Shown piece after piece: positions 1-25,735 of a stretch of DNA of 64,000 nt. A program made the translations under genes and the position numbers. Source of the DNA: Cephalopachus bancanus (Eukaryota; Chordata; Mammalia; Primates; Tarsiidae); NCBI GenBank assembly GCA_027257055.1, contig JAPVLO010000182.1, positions 3,596,001 through 3,660,000 of the forward strand, given 5' to 3'. Position 1 is the stretch's first letter; each line of letters starts with the position of its first letter. Under the pieces are notes generated by a model that did not search any database, was not told the DNA's origin, and saw only the letters and a list, made by a program, of their open reading frames with translations.

Positions 1-244
1 TGCGGCCAAGGAGAGTGCCAGGTGAAAAGTCTGGGCCGCGAGAGCAACATGTACAGTGGCCCGAGGTGGCAAGCATACCAGTGAGCTTGAGCAACTGTGT
101 GACTGCAGCCTGGTGAGCACAGGCAAGGAGCGCACCAGTGGAGATTGAGTAGAGGAAGAGGAGCGAGAGGACTGAAATGAAATGACCAGCTCCCAGTGGA
201 GATTGGGGATGGGGAGGTAGGCTATCAAAAAATCCAGAATTTTC

Positions 245-531
245 AGTCAGGCGTGGTGGCTCATGCTTATAATCCCAGCACTTTGGGAGGCTGAGGTGAG
301 AGGATTGCCTGATCCCACGGGTTTGAGGCCAGCCTGGGCAACTTGGTGAAACCTCATCTCTACTATAAGTAAAAAAAAAAACCAAAAAACAAAATAGCCA
401 GGAGTGGTGCTGCATGCCTCTGGTTCCAGCTACTTGGAAGGCTGAGGCGACAGGATTGCCGGAGCCCAGCAGGTCAAGGCTGTGGCGGCTGTGAGTGTGC
501 CACTGCACTCCGACTCAAAAAAAAAAAAAAA
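245..531 (+). repeat. Alu, full length
   Basis: Dimeric Alu with an A-rich linker near 370 and an A-tail at 517-531; diverged from the young local family. Confidence 0.9.
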
Positions 532-1117
532 GAAGCAACATACGTGTGTCAATGGATAGCCAAAGGAGCCTTGTCCATTTTGTTCCTTCTACGTGTGTGA
601 CTGGTGCCTCTGCTTCACCAGTTCCATGAGTCTGCCACAACTCAACTCAAACATCCTCCATGCAGAAAGCCCTGTGTGTCACCCCGGTCCCATCACCCAC
701 TCTGGGTTCAAAGTCCTTCCTCTGGGCTCCTGCGTCCGTCACATTTGTTACATTTACCTGTACATTTACATGTTACCTGCGTCCATCGCATTTGTTACAT
801 TACAAATGTGTTACATTTGTCCTTTAGTTGGCCCACCCCTCCCCCACCACCCTGTGAGCTGTTTGAAAGCAGAGATGCAGTGGTAGACCTGGTTCCTAGG
901 GCCTGCTTTCGGAGTCTGCCATTCAATAGGTATTTGCTGAGTGAATGAAGGGGGAGGGCTTGGACAGGCAGAACTTGTTCTGTAGCGTGTGTTATACCAG
1001 AGTACTTCAGAAGAAAGAGCCCAGGGCTCAAAAGGCCGAGGAAGGCTTTCTGAAGGGAACGGGGTGTGAGCTACTCTGGCAGGATCGTTCAGGACTGCTG
1101 TGAAGAATGAGAAACGA

Positions 1118-1400
1118 GCCGGGCTTGGTGGTTCAGCCTGTAATCCCAGCACTTTGGGAAGCCAAGGCGAGCGGATTGCCTGAGCCCAAGGGTTCGAGAC
1201 CAGCCCGGGCAACTTGACGAGACCTCGTCTCTATAAGAAATCGAAAAAATTAGCCGGGTGTGGTAGCATGCGCCTGTGGTTCCAGCGACTTGGAAGGATC
1301 GCCGGAGCCCAGCAGGTTGGGGCTGTGGTGGCCAGGAGTGTGCCACTGCACTCCAGTCTGGGTGACAGAGTGAGACTCTAGCTCAAAAAAAAAAAAAAAA
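1118..1400 (+). repeat. Alu, full length
   Basis: Starts GCCGGGCTTGG and carries the local GGTTCAGCCTG deletion. Flanked by near-identical TGAGAAACGAG / TGAGAACCGAG duplications. Confidence 0.92.
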
Positions 1401-1886
1401 TGAGAACCGAGCAGGGCTAGGACCCTCCTCTCCCCGACAGGGGAGATCCAACGGCAATGGCGATTGTTACCTAGCTGGATTCTGTGTTCGAATTTCAAGA
1501 GGCGATGGGGTTACATTCATCATTGCTCTTAGTGATTAACTCTGGGTGCCAGAACAATAGACACTCGGAGGAAAAGGCAGTTCAGCCTTAAGTGAGCTCT
1601 CACAGGAAGTCCCGAATATACTTAGTCTTTGTGGTTTAGACCTCAGAGCTTCCTGCCAGGGCTTGACAAGATTTAGCACGTCTAAGAAGCCAAGAAGAAG
1701 GCGGGCGCAAGGGACCACAAACATGGCACCGACATGTCAAAGCAGGTGCCTTCTCACCGCCTAGTGTTTTAGAACTCTAACTGAAAACTGGCTCTGTTCT
1801 CCCCACTTCCCCCGAAGTATGGCTAGTGGGACTGCGAGCTGGGTGTGGGGTCTGACCTTTAAACGATGGTCACTTAAGACACTTGG

Positions 1887-2178
1887 AGCCGGGCTCGGTG
1901 GCTCAGCCTGTAATCCCGTGCTTTGGGAGACTGGGGTGAGTGGATTGCCTGAGCCCGCGGGCTCGAGACCCGCCTGGGCAACTTGGCGAGACCGCATCTC
2001 TACAATAAATAAATAAATACAAAAGTTATCTGGGCGTGGTAGTGCGCACCTGTAGTTCCAGCTCCTTGGAAGGCTGAGGCAGAAGGATCGCCCAAGCCCA
2101 GCAGGTTGAGGCTGCGGTGGCCGGGAGTGGCCACTGCACTCCAGTCTGGGCGACTGAGTGAGACTCCAACTCAAAAAA
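1887..2178 (+). repeat. Alu, full length, young local subfamily
   Basis: Exact 11-bp target duplication AGACACTTGGA on both sides (1877-1887 and 2179-2189). Confidence 0.93.
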
Positions 2179-2342
2179 AGACACTTGGAATTTGAGTCCA
2201 CCAAGCTCTCTTAGTCTGCCCTGTTGTATGTCATCTAATGGGTTCGTGATGCCTCCAGTACTGATGGACCCCCCTCTTTTCAAGGATGACCCTACAGATC
2301 ACTGAACAGTTAAGAAAGTGAAACTCAAAAGTAAGCCTTCTG

Positions 2343-2630
2343 CCAGGCTCGGTGACTCAAGTCTGTAATCCCAGCACTCTGGGAGGCTGAGGCAAGAGGA
2401 TTGCCTGAACCCAGGAGTTCGAGGCCAGCCTGGGCAACCTGGTGAGACCTCGTCTCTACAATAAATCAAAAAATCAGCCAGGTGTGGTGGCGCATGCCTG
2501 CGGTTCCAGCTACTTGGAATTCTGAGGCAGAAGAATCGTTTGAGCCCAGCAGGTTGAGGCTGCAGTGGCCATGAGTGTGCCACTGGACTCCAGCCTGGGC
2601 AACAGAGTGAGACTCCAACTAAAAAAAAAA
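2343..2630 (+). repeat. Alu, full length
   Basis: Both arms, ATAAATCAAAAAATCAGCC linker and A-tail. Confidence 0.92.
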
Positions 2631-2916
2631 GACAACAAAAAAAGAGAAAGTCTTCTTTCTCTTTACCTCCCATTGACATTCGTGCACAGAGGTTTCAACT
2701 CATCACATGAACCTACAAATAGATTGTCGGGCCCAGCTTTGCAGCTGGGGAGCATGTTTTGGTCATGCTGGTGGGGACGCCAGTGGCTCGTGAGGTTTGG
2801 GTTGACTAAACTTGATCCTGCTGTCACACAAACAAGCCTCTCTCTTGTCCGGCAGCTTCCTCTCATGACCACTGGGCTCTTTTCTACAAGCAGCAGACAC
2901 AGGTCAAGCCAAAGCT

Positions 2917-2922
2917 TTTATT
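2917..2922 (-). promoter_or_regulatory. CD2: Distal CD2 poly(A) signal AATAAA
   Basis: AATAAA on the minus strand about 400 bp below the proximal signal, followed within 35 nt by a TG-rich stretch (TGTGTCTGCTGCTTGT). The spacing equals the known size difference between the two human CD2 transcripts. The interval 2917-3348 is therefore annotated as the long-form 3' UTR. Confidence 0.65.
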
Positions 2923-3319
2923 TCACTTCTACTCGCAGGACAGTGGGCAAGTGTCCACCAGAACACAAAGAAACCCAAGATCCTCTCAGGCAGGTAGGTT
3001 GCTTGTAGGGAGACCCAGGCACAGCAACTACTTGCGTCATCACATCCGCGTGCGGCCCGACAAGGAGACGAGAGCGCTCTCGACTTTCGTGCTGGGTCAT
3101 GCATCATCCTCCCAACCACACTTCGCGGCTTCCCCCTTCCTGGTGTGACGGAGCTCTCTGAGGAGACCGGAGACTCCAGATGGCGACCACCCAGCGGGGT
3201 TACAAGGTGCGGGGCGGCCGTGCCCCACGTGCCTCGGGCCGCGCTACGGTTCTGCACGCGGAAAACCCTCGATGGAAATGCAGACACGCACGGTCGAGGT
3301 GGAGAAGGCCGCAGTGTTT

Positions 3320-3325
3320 TTTATT
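3320..3325 (-). promoter_or_regulatory. CD2: Proximal CD2 poly(A) signal AATAAA
   Basis: AATAAA on the minus strand only 23 nt after the stop codon, giving a very short 3' UTR. With the distal signal about 400 bp further on it could produce two transcripts; human T cells make CD2 mRNAs of about 1.3 and 1.7 kb. Confidence 0.75.
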
Positions 3326-3348
3326 GGAAAGGACAGGCTCCATCGCTG

Positions 3349-16852
<13,504 letters not shown>

Positions 16853-16855
16853 CAT

Positions 16856-17100
16856 AGGGGCTGGTTTCCTTCTTGCTGTTTTGAGCTCTTCGTGCAAAAG
16901 GACCCAGAGCGAGACTGGCGGAATCCACCCCTGAGAGCTTAACCACGTGACTCTCTTTTCTGCTTCTTTTACAGCCGCACAGAACACACACGCACGCACA
17001 CACTCCCAGCAAACCAACCCCTCTGATGTGCTCCTTAGCCAAAGCAGGGGCACTTATAAGTATGTGTTTTAGTATCGCCTCTTAAACCTCACACAGAAAA
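16856..17100 (-). promoter_or_regulatory. CD2: Probable CD2 promoter and 5' UTR region
   Basis: Repeat-poor DNA directly upstream of the CD2 start. A CACGTG E-box lies at 16944-16949, overlapping AACCAC (16941-16946), a RUNX-type core. An alternating CA/CG tract lies at about 16983-17003, and a palindromic ACTTATAAGT at 17052-17061 is the only TATA-like string. No transcription start can be fixed from sequence; the region call rests on position. Confidence 0.45.
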
Positions 17101-17417
17101 ATGGAGTTGGGGGCAGGGGCTGACTTTTATCATGACTCTTCATCCCATGAAAGAGAAAAGAAACCGAGAGGCGCAGCAGATCACTCACGATCACCCCTCT
17201 GTAAACAAGAAGCCAAGTTCAACCATCCTGCCTGCCAGCCCCTCGGCTATGTTGCCTGTGACAAGACCACACAGAGACGCAGGTAAATGCGCACACATGC
17301 ATAGCAGAATACAAATATTTATCCCATGTGATTATAAACATTGGAAAATGTATATACACAAAAATTGTTAGAAAATGGATTTGTTTCTTTTCCCCCCAAA
17401 AGTTGTTTTTATTTTTA
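17101..17417. other. Repeat-poor CD2 upstream flank
   Basis: No gene and no clear repeat. Holds short ORFs only. Lies immediately 5' of CD2, so regulatory sequence is plausible but not shown. Confidence 0.3.
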
Positions 17418-17694
17418 CTTTTTTTATGTTTTGAGCCAGGATCTCACTGTCACTCAGACTGGAGTGTAGTGGTCCAGTCACGGCTCATCACTCAGGGGTC
17501 CCTTCCACCTCAGCCTCCTGAGTAGCTGGGACTACAGGCGCACGCCATCATGCCCAGCTCATTTTTGTATTTTTTTGTAGAGAAGAGGTCTGGCTACAGT
17601 GCCCAGGCTGGTCTTGAAGTCCTGGGCTCCAGTGATTTTCCTGTCTTGACCTCCCAAAGTGCTGGGATTACAAACGTGAGCCACCACAGCTGGC
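17418..17694 (-). repeat. Alu, slightly shortened
   Basis: Antisense Alu with a short right-arm deletion around 17490 (CTCATCACTCAGGGGTCC). Confidence 0.88.
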
Positions 17695-18338
17695 TGCAAT
17701 GTTCTAAAGCGATTTTTAGTGTTCTAAAATTGTTTTGTGTTAGAAAGAAATTGAATACCAACTGTAAATGCTTGCAATCCCCAAACCCTATGTTTGGCAT
17801 ACGTTTTACAGCTAGTGAAATTCACAGTTAGGTAAATAAAAACTTGTTCCAAAACAAAGAGGCATAAAAACTGTGGAGTATTATTAAACCACCAGAACAA
17901 ATGATTAAAAAACACGTAAGGTGGTTAACATTATAGATGGTTGGGGAAAGGATGAGATCAACACAAAAAGCGTAGGGGGGTAGGGAGAGAAAAGAAAGGA
18001 AATTTGTAATACAAGAGAAGACAGTGGCACAGAGATGGATGTACCCTGAAATGATGCCTAGAGACACGCAGGCAGGAAAAAAGGAAAAACCCAATGAGAG
18101 GTTTCCAAAGCAAACTTCCAGCTTTACAATTCTTTAGCCCATAGCAAGTAAAAACTGTAAAAGTTGTACGTGTTTTCATTTTCAACTTTAGGTGCAAATA
18201 TGGACGTCATCTGTCAAAATGTTGCCCAGAAAATGAAATTAAGGCAAAGCAACTGTTCACTACTACTGGGTTTAAGAGGAAGCCTAAATATTTGGTGTGT
18301 GAACATCATCTACAGTAATAAACTACAGTTGGATTAAA
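17695..18338. other. AT-rich intergenic DNA, no gene
   Basis: Unique or very old sequence; open frames are short and unrelated to any family I recognise. Confidence 0.4.
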
Positions 18339-18626
18339 CTTTTTTTTTTTTTTGAGTTGGAGTCTCACTCTGTCGCCCAGTCTGGAGTGTAGTGGCCGCT
18401 CCCGGCCACCGCAGCCTCGACCTGCCGGGCTCCGGCAATCCTTCCGCCTCAGCCTTCCGAGTAGCCGGAATTACAGGCATGCGTTACCACGCCCGGCTGG
18501 TTTTTTGATTTATTGTAGAGATGAGGTCTCGCCGCCCAGGTGGGTCTCGAACCCACGGGCTCAGGCAATCCACTCACCTCAGTCTCCCAAGGGCGCGGGA
18601 TGACAGGCTGAGCCACCGAACCTGGC
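18339..18626 (-). repeat. Alu, full length, young local subfamily
   Basis: Antisense copy with the GTGGCCGCTCCCGGCCAC hairpin in reverse. Target duplication TGGATTAAA on both sides. Confidence 0.93.
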
Positions 18627-18911
18627 TGGATTAAAATTTTAAATGCAAAAAAATAAGACTAAAAAGACTATCTCAAAAGAAATTTTTTATATTTGTATGT
18701 GGAAGGCCTATCTGTACATAATACATGATTCAGAAGTAATAAAGGAAAGCTGGACACAATTGACTACATAAAAAATCAAATTTATGTACAGGCAAAGAGT
18801 TAATGAACAAAATGAAAAGACACGACAAAATACTTGCAATACATATGAAAAATTATTAATATTCAAGATATATGAATAATTTTTATTAATCAAGAAGAAA
18901 AAATAGTGTTT
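18627..18911 (+). repeat. Old L1 3' part, segment a
   Basis: Contains the L1 phrases GACAAAATACTTGCAATACAT and TATGAATAATTTTTATTAATC. Continues after the Alu. Confidence 0.6.
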
Positions 18912-18927
18912 AAAATGGGAAAGAATA

Positions 18928-19217
18928 GCCGGGCTCAGTGGCTCAGCCTGTAATCCCGCGCTTTGGGAGACTGAGGTGAGTGGATTGCCTGAGCCCGCGG
19001 GTTCTAGACCCGCCTGGGCAACCTGATGAGACCTCATCTCTACAATAAATCAAAAATTAGCCGGGCGTGGTCACGCGCGCCTGTAGTTCCGCCTACTCGG
19101 AAGGCTGAGGTGGAAGGATCGCCGAAGCCCAGCAGGTCGAGGCTGCGGTGGCTGGGAGCAGCCACTGCACTCCAGTCTGGGCGACAGAGTGAGACTCCAA
19201 CTAAAATAAAATAAAAT
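18928..19217 (+). repeat. Alu inserted in the old L1
   Basis: Young-type dimer with exact 16-bp target duplication AAAATGGGAAAGAATA at 18912-18927 and 19218-19233; tail of (AAAAT) units. Its right-arm hairpin reads GTGGCTG/CAGCCAC, a paired change from GTGGCCG/CGGCCAC. Confidence 0.94.
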
Positions 19218-19233
19218 AAAATGGGAAAGAATA

Positions 19234-19618
19234 TAAATGATAAATGATCACTTTACAGATGAAATACCTTATAGAAGAAATATCAAACATATGAGAAGAG
19301 CCGATGTCACCAGAAATACATGCACATTACATAGCCATGAGATACCATTGTTCACCATCAGATTGGCAAAACTAGAAAAGATAAAAATTTACATTATTCA
19401 CATGAGTATGTGGAAGAACAGGGGCCTTCAACAAACACTGGACCGAATGTACATCCATACCTCTCAGGGAAAGAAATTTGGCAATTTCCACCAAACTTTA
19501 AAATGTGTGCATTTTTGACCTAGTGATTTTAATTTGAGAGATCTATTCTGCACAAATGTTGAAAATTTTTCTTCAGGGGTATTTGTTGTAGCATTTTTGT
19601 AATAAAAATAGCAAACAA
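19234..19618 (+). repeat. Old L1 3' part, segment b
   Basis: GAGATACCATTGTTCACCATC, AGATTGGCAAAACTAGAAAAG, TGTGGAAGAACAGGGGCCTT: classic 3' region of L1M-type elements. Confidence 0.75.
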
Positions 19619-19755
19619 CTGGCTGGATATGGTAGCTCATGTCTGTAATAATCCCAGCACTTTGGGAGGCTGAGGCTGGAGGATCGCTTGAGCCCAGGAG
19701 TTCAAGACCAGCCTGGGCACCATAGTGAGACCCGGTCCCCTCAAAAATAAAAAGT
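19619..19755 (+). repeat. Left-arm Alu monomer in L1
   Basis: Single arm ending CCCCTCAAAAATAAAAAG; no right arm. Confidence 0.8.
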
Positions 19756-20160
19756 AAACGACTAAAATTATGGCATGTTCATGTTATGAAATATTGCATT
19801 ACAACGGTTAAAATGGAATGAAATAGAACTAAAAAGTAAAACATGGAAAGACGCCGTTGGTAAACCACATGAAAAGAGCAAATTGCAAAACACTGTATGT
19901 CATATAACCTTTTTTATATGTTATACGATGTTGATACTGTGCGAGTGATACTGCTCTATGCCGTACCACACTAAATGCTGATGTTATTATTAGCATATAC
20001 TTGGAAAAGACCTGAAGGATTCATGCCGGATTTTTACACTGCTTGTCTTTCTGGACTTCGATTTCGAGCAGGCTGAAAGGAAACTTTCACTTTTTGCTTC
20101 ATTAACTTTTGTGAAGTTTGAAATTTTGGAAATGAACATTTTTTGGGGGGAATAAAAAAA
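19756..20160 (+). repeat. Old L1 3' part, segment c (3' UTR)
   Basis: CATGTTATGAAATATTGCATT, TACTTGGAAAAGACCTGAAGG and a terminal TTTGAAATTTTGGAAATGAAC follow the order of an L1M 3' UTR. Confidence 0.6.
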
Positions 20161-20445
20161 TGCTTTTGAAAGAAAGGCTGCTTAAGGCACACATTCTTTC
20201 CCCCCGGTTACATGCTGACCCTGAGAAGCAATGAACTTCTACTTCCCTGCTTCTAAGTGGCTGAGCCAGCAACCGCTGTCCAACTCCAGCCTGAAAGACC
20301 TGGTCGGAGCAAAGTGGTGACAGCGTCCTCCAGCCCGCCTCAGCCAAAGGGTGCCTGCCCTCTTCCTCTCACCTCCCTGATGAGTCTCCCTTCTCTTAGA
20401 CATTTATGTTGTTTCCAAATTTTGACTTAAAATATCGTACTGTGT

Positions 20446-20710
<265 letters not shown>

Positions 20711-20988
20711 AACCCTGTAATGTATAAACTTATAGCCAAGTCCTAGTACATAGTCTTCGTTCTTTTTTTTTTTTAATCAATATTTTTAATTTTGATATTG
20801 TGGGGTACAGTTAAGGGTTAGGTATACAAATACATTTCGTTCAGGCACCCTTGTTGATAAGGGGTGTCTCCCCTCATGATTTCTTTATGATAAAATCATC
20901 CTTGCAGACTTGTTGTCAAAATATAAATTTATTTTTCTCCTTTTTAAAAATAAAATGCGTACTTAGTGGGGACAAGCACAGATTTCTT

Positions 20989-21283
20989 TTTTTTTTTTCT
21001 TTTTTTTTTTTTGAGTTGGAGTCTCACTCTGTCACCCAGACTGAAGTGCAGTGGCACGCTCCCGGCCACCGCAGCCTCGGCCTGCTGGGTTCCAGCGATT
21101 CTTCCACTTCAGCCTTCCAAGTAACTGGGAGCACCACCATGCCCGGCTCATTTTTTGATGTATTGTAGAGAAGAGGTCTCGCCGAGCTGCCCAGGTTGCT
21201 CTCAAACCCGTGAGCTCAGGCGATCCTCTCATCTTGGCCTCCCAAAGTGCTGGAATTGTAGGCGTGAGCCACCGCGCCTGGCC
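20989..21283 (-). repeat. Alu, full length
   Basis: Antisense copy with a long interrupted T-run at 20989-21012. Confidence 0.92.
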
Positions 21284-21330
21284 TGCCACTTCTGTTTATT
21301 ACTAACTCTTGGATATCTTGTCTGTCATTT

Positions 21331-21633
21331 ATTTTATTTATTTATTTATTTGAGTTGGAGTCTCACTCTGTCGCCCATACTGGAGTGCAGTGGCCACTCC
21401 CGGCCACCGCAGCCTCGACCTGCTGGGCTCTGGCGATCCTTCAGCCTCAGCCTTCTAAGTAGCTGGAACTACAGGCGTGCGCTACCATGCCCGGCTAATT
21501 TTTGATTTTTATTATGGAGATGAGGTCTCGCCAAGTTGCCCAGGCGGGTCTCGAACCCGCGGGCTCAGGCAATCCACTCACCTCAGCCTCCCAAAGCATG
21601 GGATTACACAGGCTGAGCCACCGAGCCCGGCTG
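21331..21633 (-). repeat. Alu, full length, with (TTTA)n tail
   Basis: Antisense young-type copy; tail is ATTTTATTTATTTATTTATTT. Confidence 0.92.
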
Positions 21634-21936
21634 GACATTTCTTTGTTAACAAATTGATTATATTTTCATAGATTTGTTGTTTACTTGTATTCCTTTTTTT
21701 GTGAATTGTTCCTTTTACAAACTTGACACATTTATTATTAAGGCGCCTATCTTTGCTACATTATAATCAACATTTAATGTTAAAAATTTAATGCTATGTC
21801 TTTCTCATATGTCTTGCAAGTCATTTATCCCCTTCAGGACACAAAAGTTTTACATCACTCAGAAACGAATCAGATGTGAAAGGAGCAGAATGAATGTTTC
21901 TTTTTGAAATTTTTGTATCATATTTATTTTTGCCTT

Positions 21937-22072
21937 TTTTTTTTTTTTTTGGTAAGAGACGAGACCTCACGATGTTGCCCAGGCTGGTCTTGAACTCCTG
22001 GCCTCAAGCTATCTTCCCGCCTCGACCTCCCAAAGTACCGGGATGACAGGCATGAGCCACAGTACCCAGCAA
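21937..22072 (-). repeat. Left-arm Alu monomer
   Basis: Antisense single arm ending GAGCCACAGTACCCAGC. Confidence 0.8.
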
Positions 22073-22639
22073 CACATGACAATATTTTAAAGTCAAAATT
22101 GGAAGCAACATAAATGTCTAAGAGCAGGAAATCATGTTATGGACAAGCCATGGAATATGAAAAAATTGTAAGAGAAGAAAAAAATCTTTTTCCTCTGCAC
22201 ATCTTCGGTTCTCTGGCTAGGGCTCTGTCAGTCAGACTGGCCAAAGACGACGGACAGAGAAAGCTCCGTGGAAGTTTGCCGAGGTGTGTTGCACATACAC
22301 AAGGAGCACCCGGAGATGAGGAACCCCAAGGAGCGGCTCTCATCATCTTGGGCTAAACAAAGACAAAGGGGCTAGGGCTTTCGGGTGGGGGCGGGCTGTG
22401 GGGTAACCAGGACAAGCGTGGCAAACGAGGGTTGTGGAATCAAGCGTATGGTGAGGGTTGAAGTCGGTGTCTTGTCCCCTGCAGGGGGTTGTAAGGAGTC
22501 CTCCTCTGGGTACAGGAGAGGGAGATGCCTTTTACAAATGGGTATTTTCTTTACAAATTTAAGCTTTCTTTCTTTAATACTTATCGCATTTATTTCTTGG
22601 TAACTGTTACTTACTTATTTTTCACTTATAATTTATCTT

Positions 22640-22760
22640 ATAGAGATGAGGTCTCGTTTTGTTGCCCAGGCTGATCTCAAACTCCTGGGCTCAAGCAATC
22701 CTCCTGCCTCGGCCTTTCAAATTGCTGTGGTTACAGGCATGAGCCACCACACCCAGCCAG
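22640..22760 (-). repeat. Left-arm Alu monomer
   Basis: Antisense single arm from GAGATGAGGTCTCG to CACCACACCCAGCC. Confidence 0.75.
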
Positions 22761-23102
22761 AAATGTAAACGTTTTACAAAAGGAACGAAAGCCTTTGTGC
22801 TTGTTTTTGAGCTTTTCCCGCCTCTGCTGGTTTGTGATGGCTTTAGCTCAAAATAATCCATATCCCAAAAGGGCATGTTTTGGAGAGGTGTCTTCTGGTA
22901 CCCTCCACAACAAAAAATAGTATCTCATTTTGCTTCTCAAAATGTGTGTGTTGAGGTGTGTATTTTGGAGGAATGCCTGCCCAGGTGTTGGTCCCTGTGT
23001 GGTGAGATAACAGCTTTTGTTCTGTCGCCCTTGGAGTTTGTTGATTCTAATACTTCTAAATTGAACATGGCTTTCAGTGATGCTCAGAAAGACCACACCA
23101 GA
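22761..23102. other. Intergenic, no gene recognised
   Basis: Unique-looking DNA between Alus; no supported exon, RNA gene or repeat. Confidence 0.4.
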
Positions 23103-23325
23103 ATCACTTGAGCCCAGGAGTTCAAGACCAGCCTGGGCAAGACTTCGTGTCTACAAAAAACCAAAAACTTAGCCGAGGGTGGTGCCGCAGGTCTGCAGTC
23201 CTGGCTACTCAGGAGGCTGAGGTGGGAGGATCCCCTGAGCCCGGGAGGTCGAGGCTACCGTGAACCGTGATTGTGCCACTGCACTCCAGTCTGGGAGACA
23301 GAGTGAGACTCCAACTCAAAAAGGA
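23103..23325 (+). repeat. Alu, 5'-truncated
   Basis: Begins inside the left arm at CACTTGAGCCCAGGAG; older type with CTACTCAGGAGGCTGAGG. Confidence 0.85.
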
Positions 23326-23814
23326 AAGAAAGAAGTAACAGTCACAACAAAAATCCAGAAAGGCCACACCAGGCCCATGGATGTTCAGCTTGGTGGTTTC
23401 CAGGTGGTCACAGCAGAATCTCGGCTTCGACATCAGCACTGAAATCAGATTCCGCAGGCATTGTCACGGCCAGGCGATGACTTGGGCGTCCTCACAAGAG
23501 CAGCCTCACGTAACCCACACGTTCCACAGCCACAGACCTACTCCCTTCCAGTTGGAAAGCCCATCTCTGCGAGCCTGCTCCTCTGCCAGGCGCTTATCCC
23601 CTCCAGGGCCAACACCGAGTTTTCTTTTCCTCCTGTGCTCCCCACCCACACAGCAGGAGGACAGAATCGACGCGCAGCGGCAGTTCCTGTGTGAAGCCTG
23701 AGCTCCCGAGATGAGCGACATCTGGGTTGGAAGTCCCCCAAGCAGTAAACGCCTCCGAAAGGAGAAAGAGCACATACCTTGTCACCGGCTGTATAATCAC
23801 GTGATTACAGGGAA

Positions 23815-24005
23815 AAGCACCCTGAGCTACTGCAGAGTAAATACGCAGATCTAGGCATGTCTGTTCCTGTCTTTGGGCCTCAGTTTCCACCTCAGTCAAA
23901 GAAGACAAAGGCTTGCTCTCAAGCAGATTGTGAGAGTCAAAGGAGGTGATGCGTACCTGGGGTCAGGTACAACGCCTGGTGCTCAGGAGGTCCTCAGCAA
24001 TGGGT
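23815..24005 (+). repeat. MIR
   Basis: TTTGGGCCTCAGTTTCCACC and GATTGTGAGAGTCAAAGGAGG are MIR core and 3' phrases. Confidence 0.7.
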
Positions 24006-24079
24006 GTCCTGACAATGTCAGCTGCCTCCCCTGTCAGCCTCCTGCTCCTGATAGAGAGGCCGACTTAAGAGAATCAGGG

Positions 24080-24500
<421 letters not shown>

Positions 24501-25009
24501 CAAACAAAAAAGGTAAGCAAAGAAAACTTGAGCTCTCTGAGCTTCCGAACACTTTGTAGCAAGGAAACTGTGGACTTTAGACTCACAAAAACCAGAAAAC
24601 TTGGTAAGATTTTTAAGGTATGTGTTACTTTTCTCTGCTTTTTATTTTCATTTTTGTAACCCTCCTACTTCTAGTTATGTCTCAGGATTGCTTAACTATA
24701 AAGCCAGCAGGGCTGGTGAACTTGTGGTGGAAGAAGCCACAAGGTAGGGAACAAGGGGAGAGAGGTCACGTCTCAGCGGCTAATGAGCCCCAGACACTAA
24801 GGAGGTGGAGCCCACTGCTCGGAGGAGAGGAGGACAGACGGAGGCCCCAGCCTGAGCAGAATGGAAGGGGGACACGGGCTGGCCTAGGCCGGGCGAGAGG
24901 CCCACTGTGGCGTAAACAGCTGGTAGAGTTAAGAGCCCTGCACATGCTGGTTGAATGAACAGCTGAACACGCAGGTGACAGGGTGAGAGGGTGTGATGAA
25001 ATTCGAGCT

Positions 25010-25195
25010 AGAAAACCCAGGTTTAAAGTATGAATTCTAATTCTTCCTGTTTGCTATCTGTGTGATCTTCAAAGTAACCTCTTTGGGCTTCAGTTTTGTC
25101 ACCTCTAAAATGGTTTGTTGGGGGATGGCGTATAATTCTGTCTGCTCAGTTTAGCTCAAAGGTTTGTGGTGAAGGCCGGATAAGGTCACCCACGA
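25010..25195 (+). repeat. MIR
   Basis: GCTATCTGTGTGATCTTCAA, TTGGGCTTCAGTTTTGTCACC, TAAAATGGTTTGTTGGG. Confidence 0.7.
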
Positions 25196-25594
25196 AAAAA
25201 CCTCCACAGTATGCCGGAAGTTTCAGGACAGCATAAGTGACGGCGAGGGCGGCCACAGGAAAAATACGTCTGGCGAAAACCACTCGAGGGGAGGTTTCTG
25301 GAGTTGGGTTCGGCCGTGGCCGGTTCCCACACCAGGAGAGAGGGCAGTGTCTTCAGGGTCAGATGAGCTGATCATCTCAGGCCTACCCAGCAAATCTATT
25401 CCTTTCCGGCAGCTTCTAGGGTGGCTTTTTTTAAAAAGGACCTTGGGCCAAAGTCCCTGCCTGCTGTTGCCACCCTCTGGCCGTGATCTGAACTGCACTC
25501 TGGCTAAGTTCATTGTTAACTTGTGCACATTGCATGTGCAAGTGTCTTCAGTTTCTGCTCCACCCCCAAAATGGCATTCTTTCATCCACGCAAT

Positions 25595-25735
25595 ATCCTC
25601 GTGGCATAAAAGTTTGTGCAGATGAGGAAACCAAGGTATAGAGAAGATAATTGGATTCTGCAGAGACTAAGCCGGGAGATGAGCCCAGGCTCTCTGCTTC
25701 CGAGGCCTGTGTTCTTTCCACTGTCGCTAGGGGTT
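25595..25735 (-). repeat. MIR
   Basis: Reverse MIR: GATGAGGAAACCAAGGTATAG, GATGAGCCCAGGCTCTCTGC, GCCTGTGTTCTTTCCACTG. Confidence 0.7.

Larger units (their letters stand above)
1..2660. other. 3' flank of CD2, possible locus control region interval
   Basis: Between four Alus this flank has unique blocks at 1-244, 532-1117, 1401-1886, 2190-2342 and 2642-2916. In human, T-cell-specific LCR activity lies just 3' of CD2, so the equivalent is expected here. 740-825 has clustered imperfect copies of TTTGTTACATT. No gene is seen. The assignment is by position only. Confidence 0.3.

Noticed and set aside
17052..17061. ACTTATAAGT as a CD2 TATA box
   Set aside because: About 200 bp from the start codon, palindromic and unsupported; kept only as a mention in the promoter entry.
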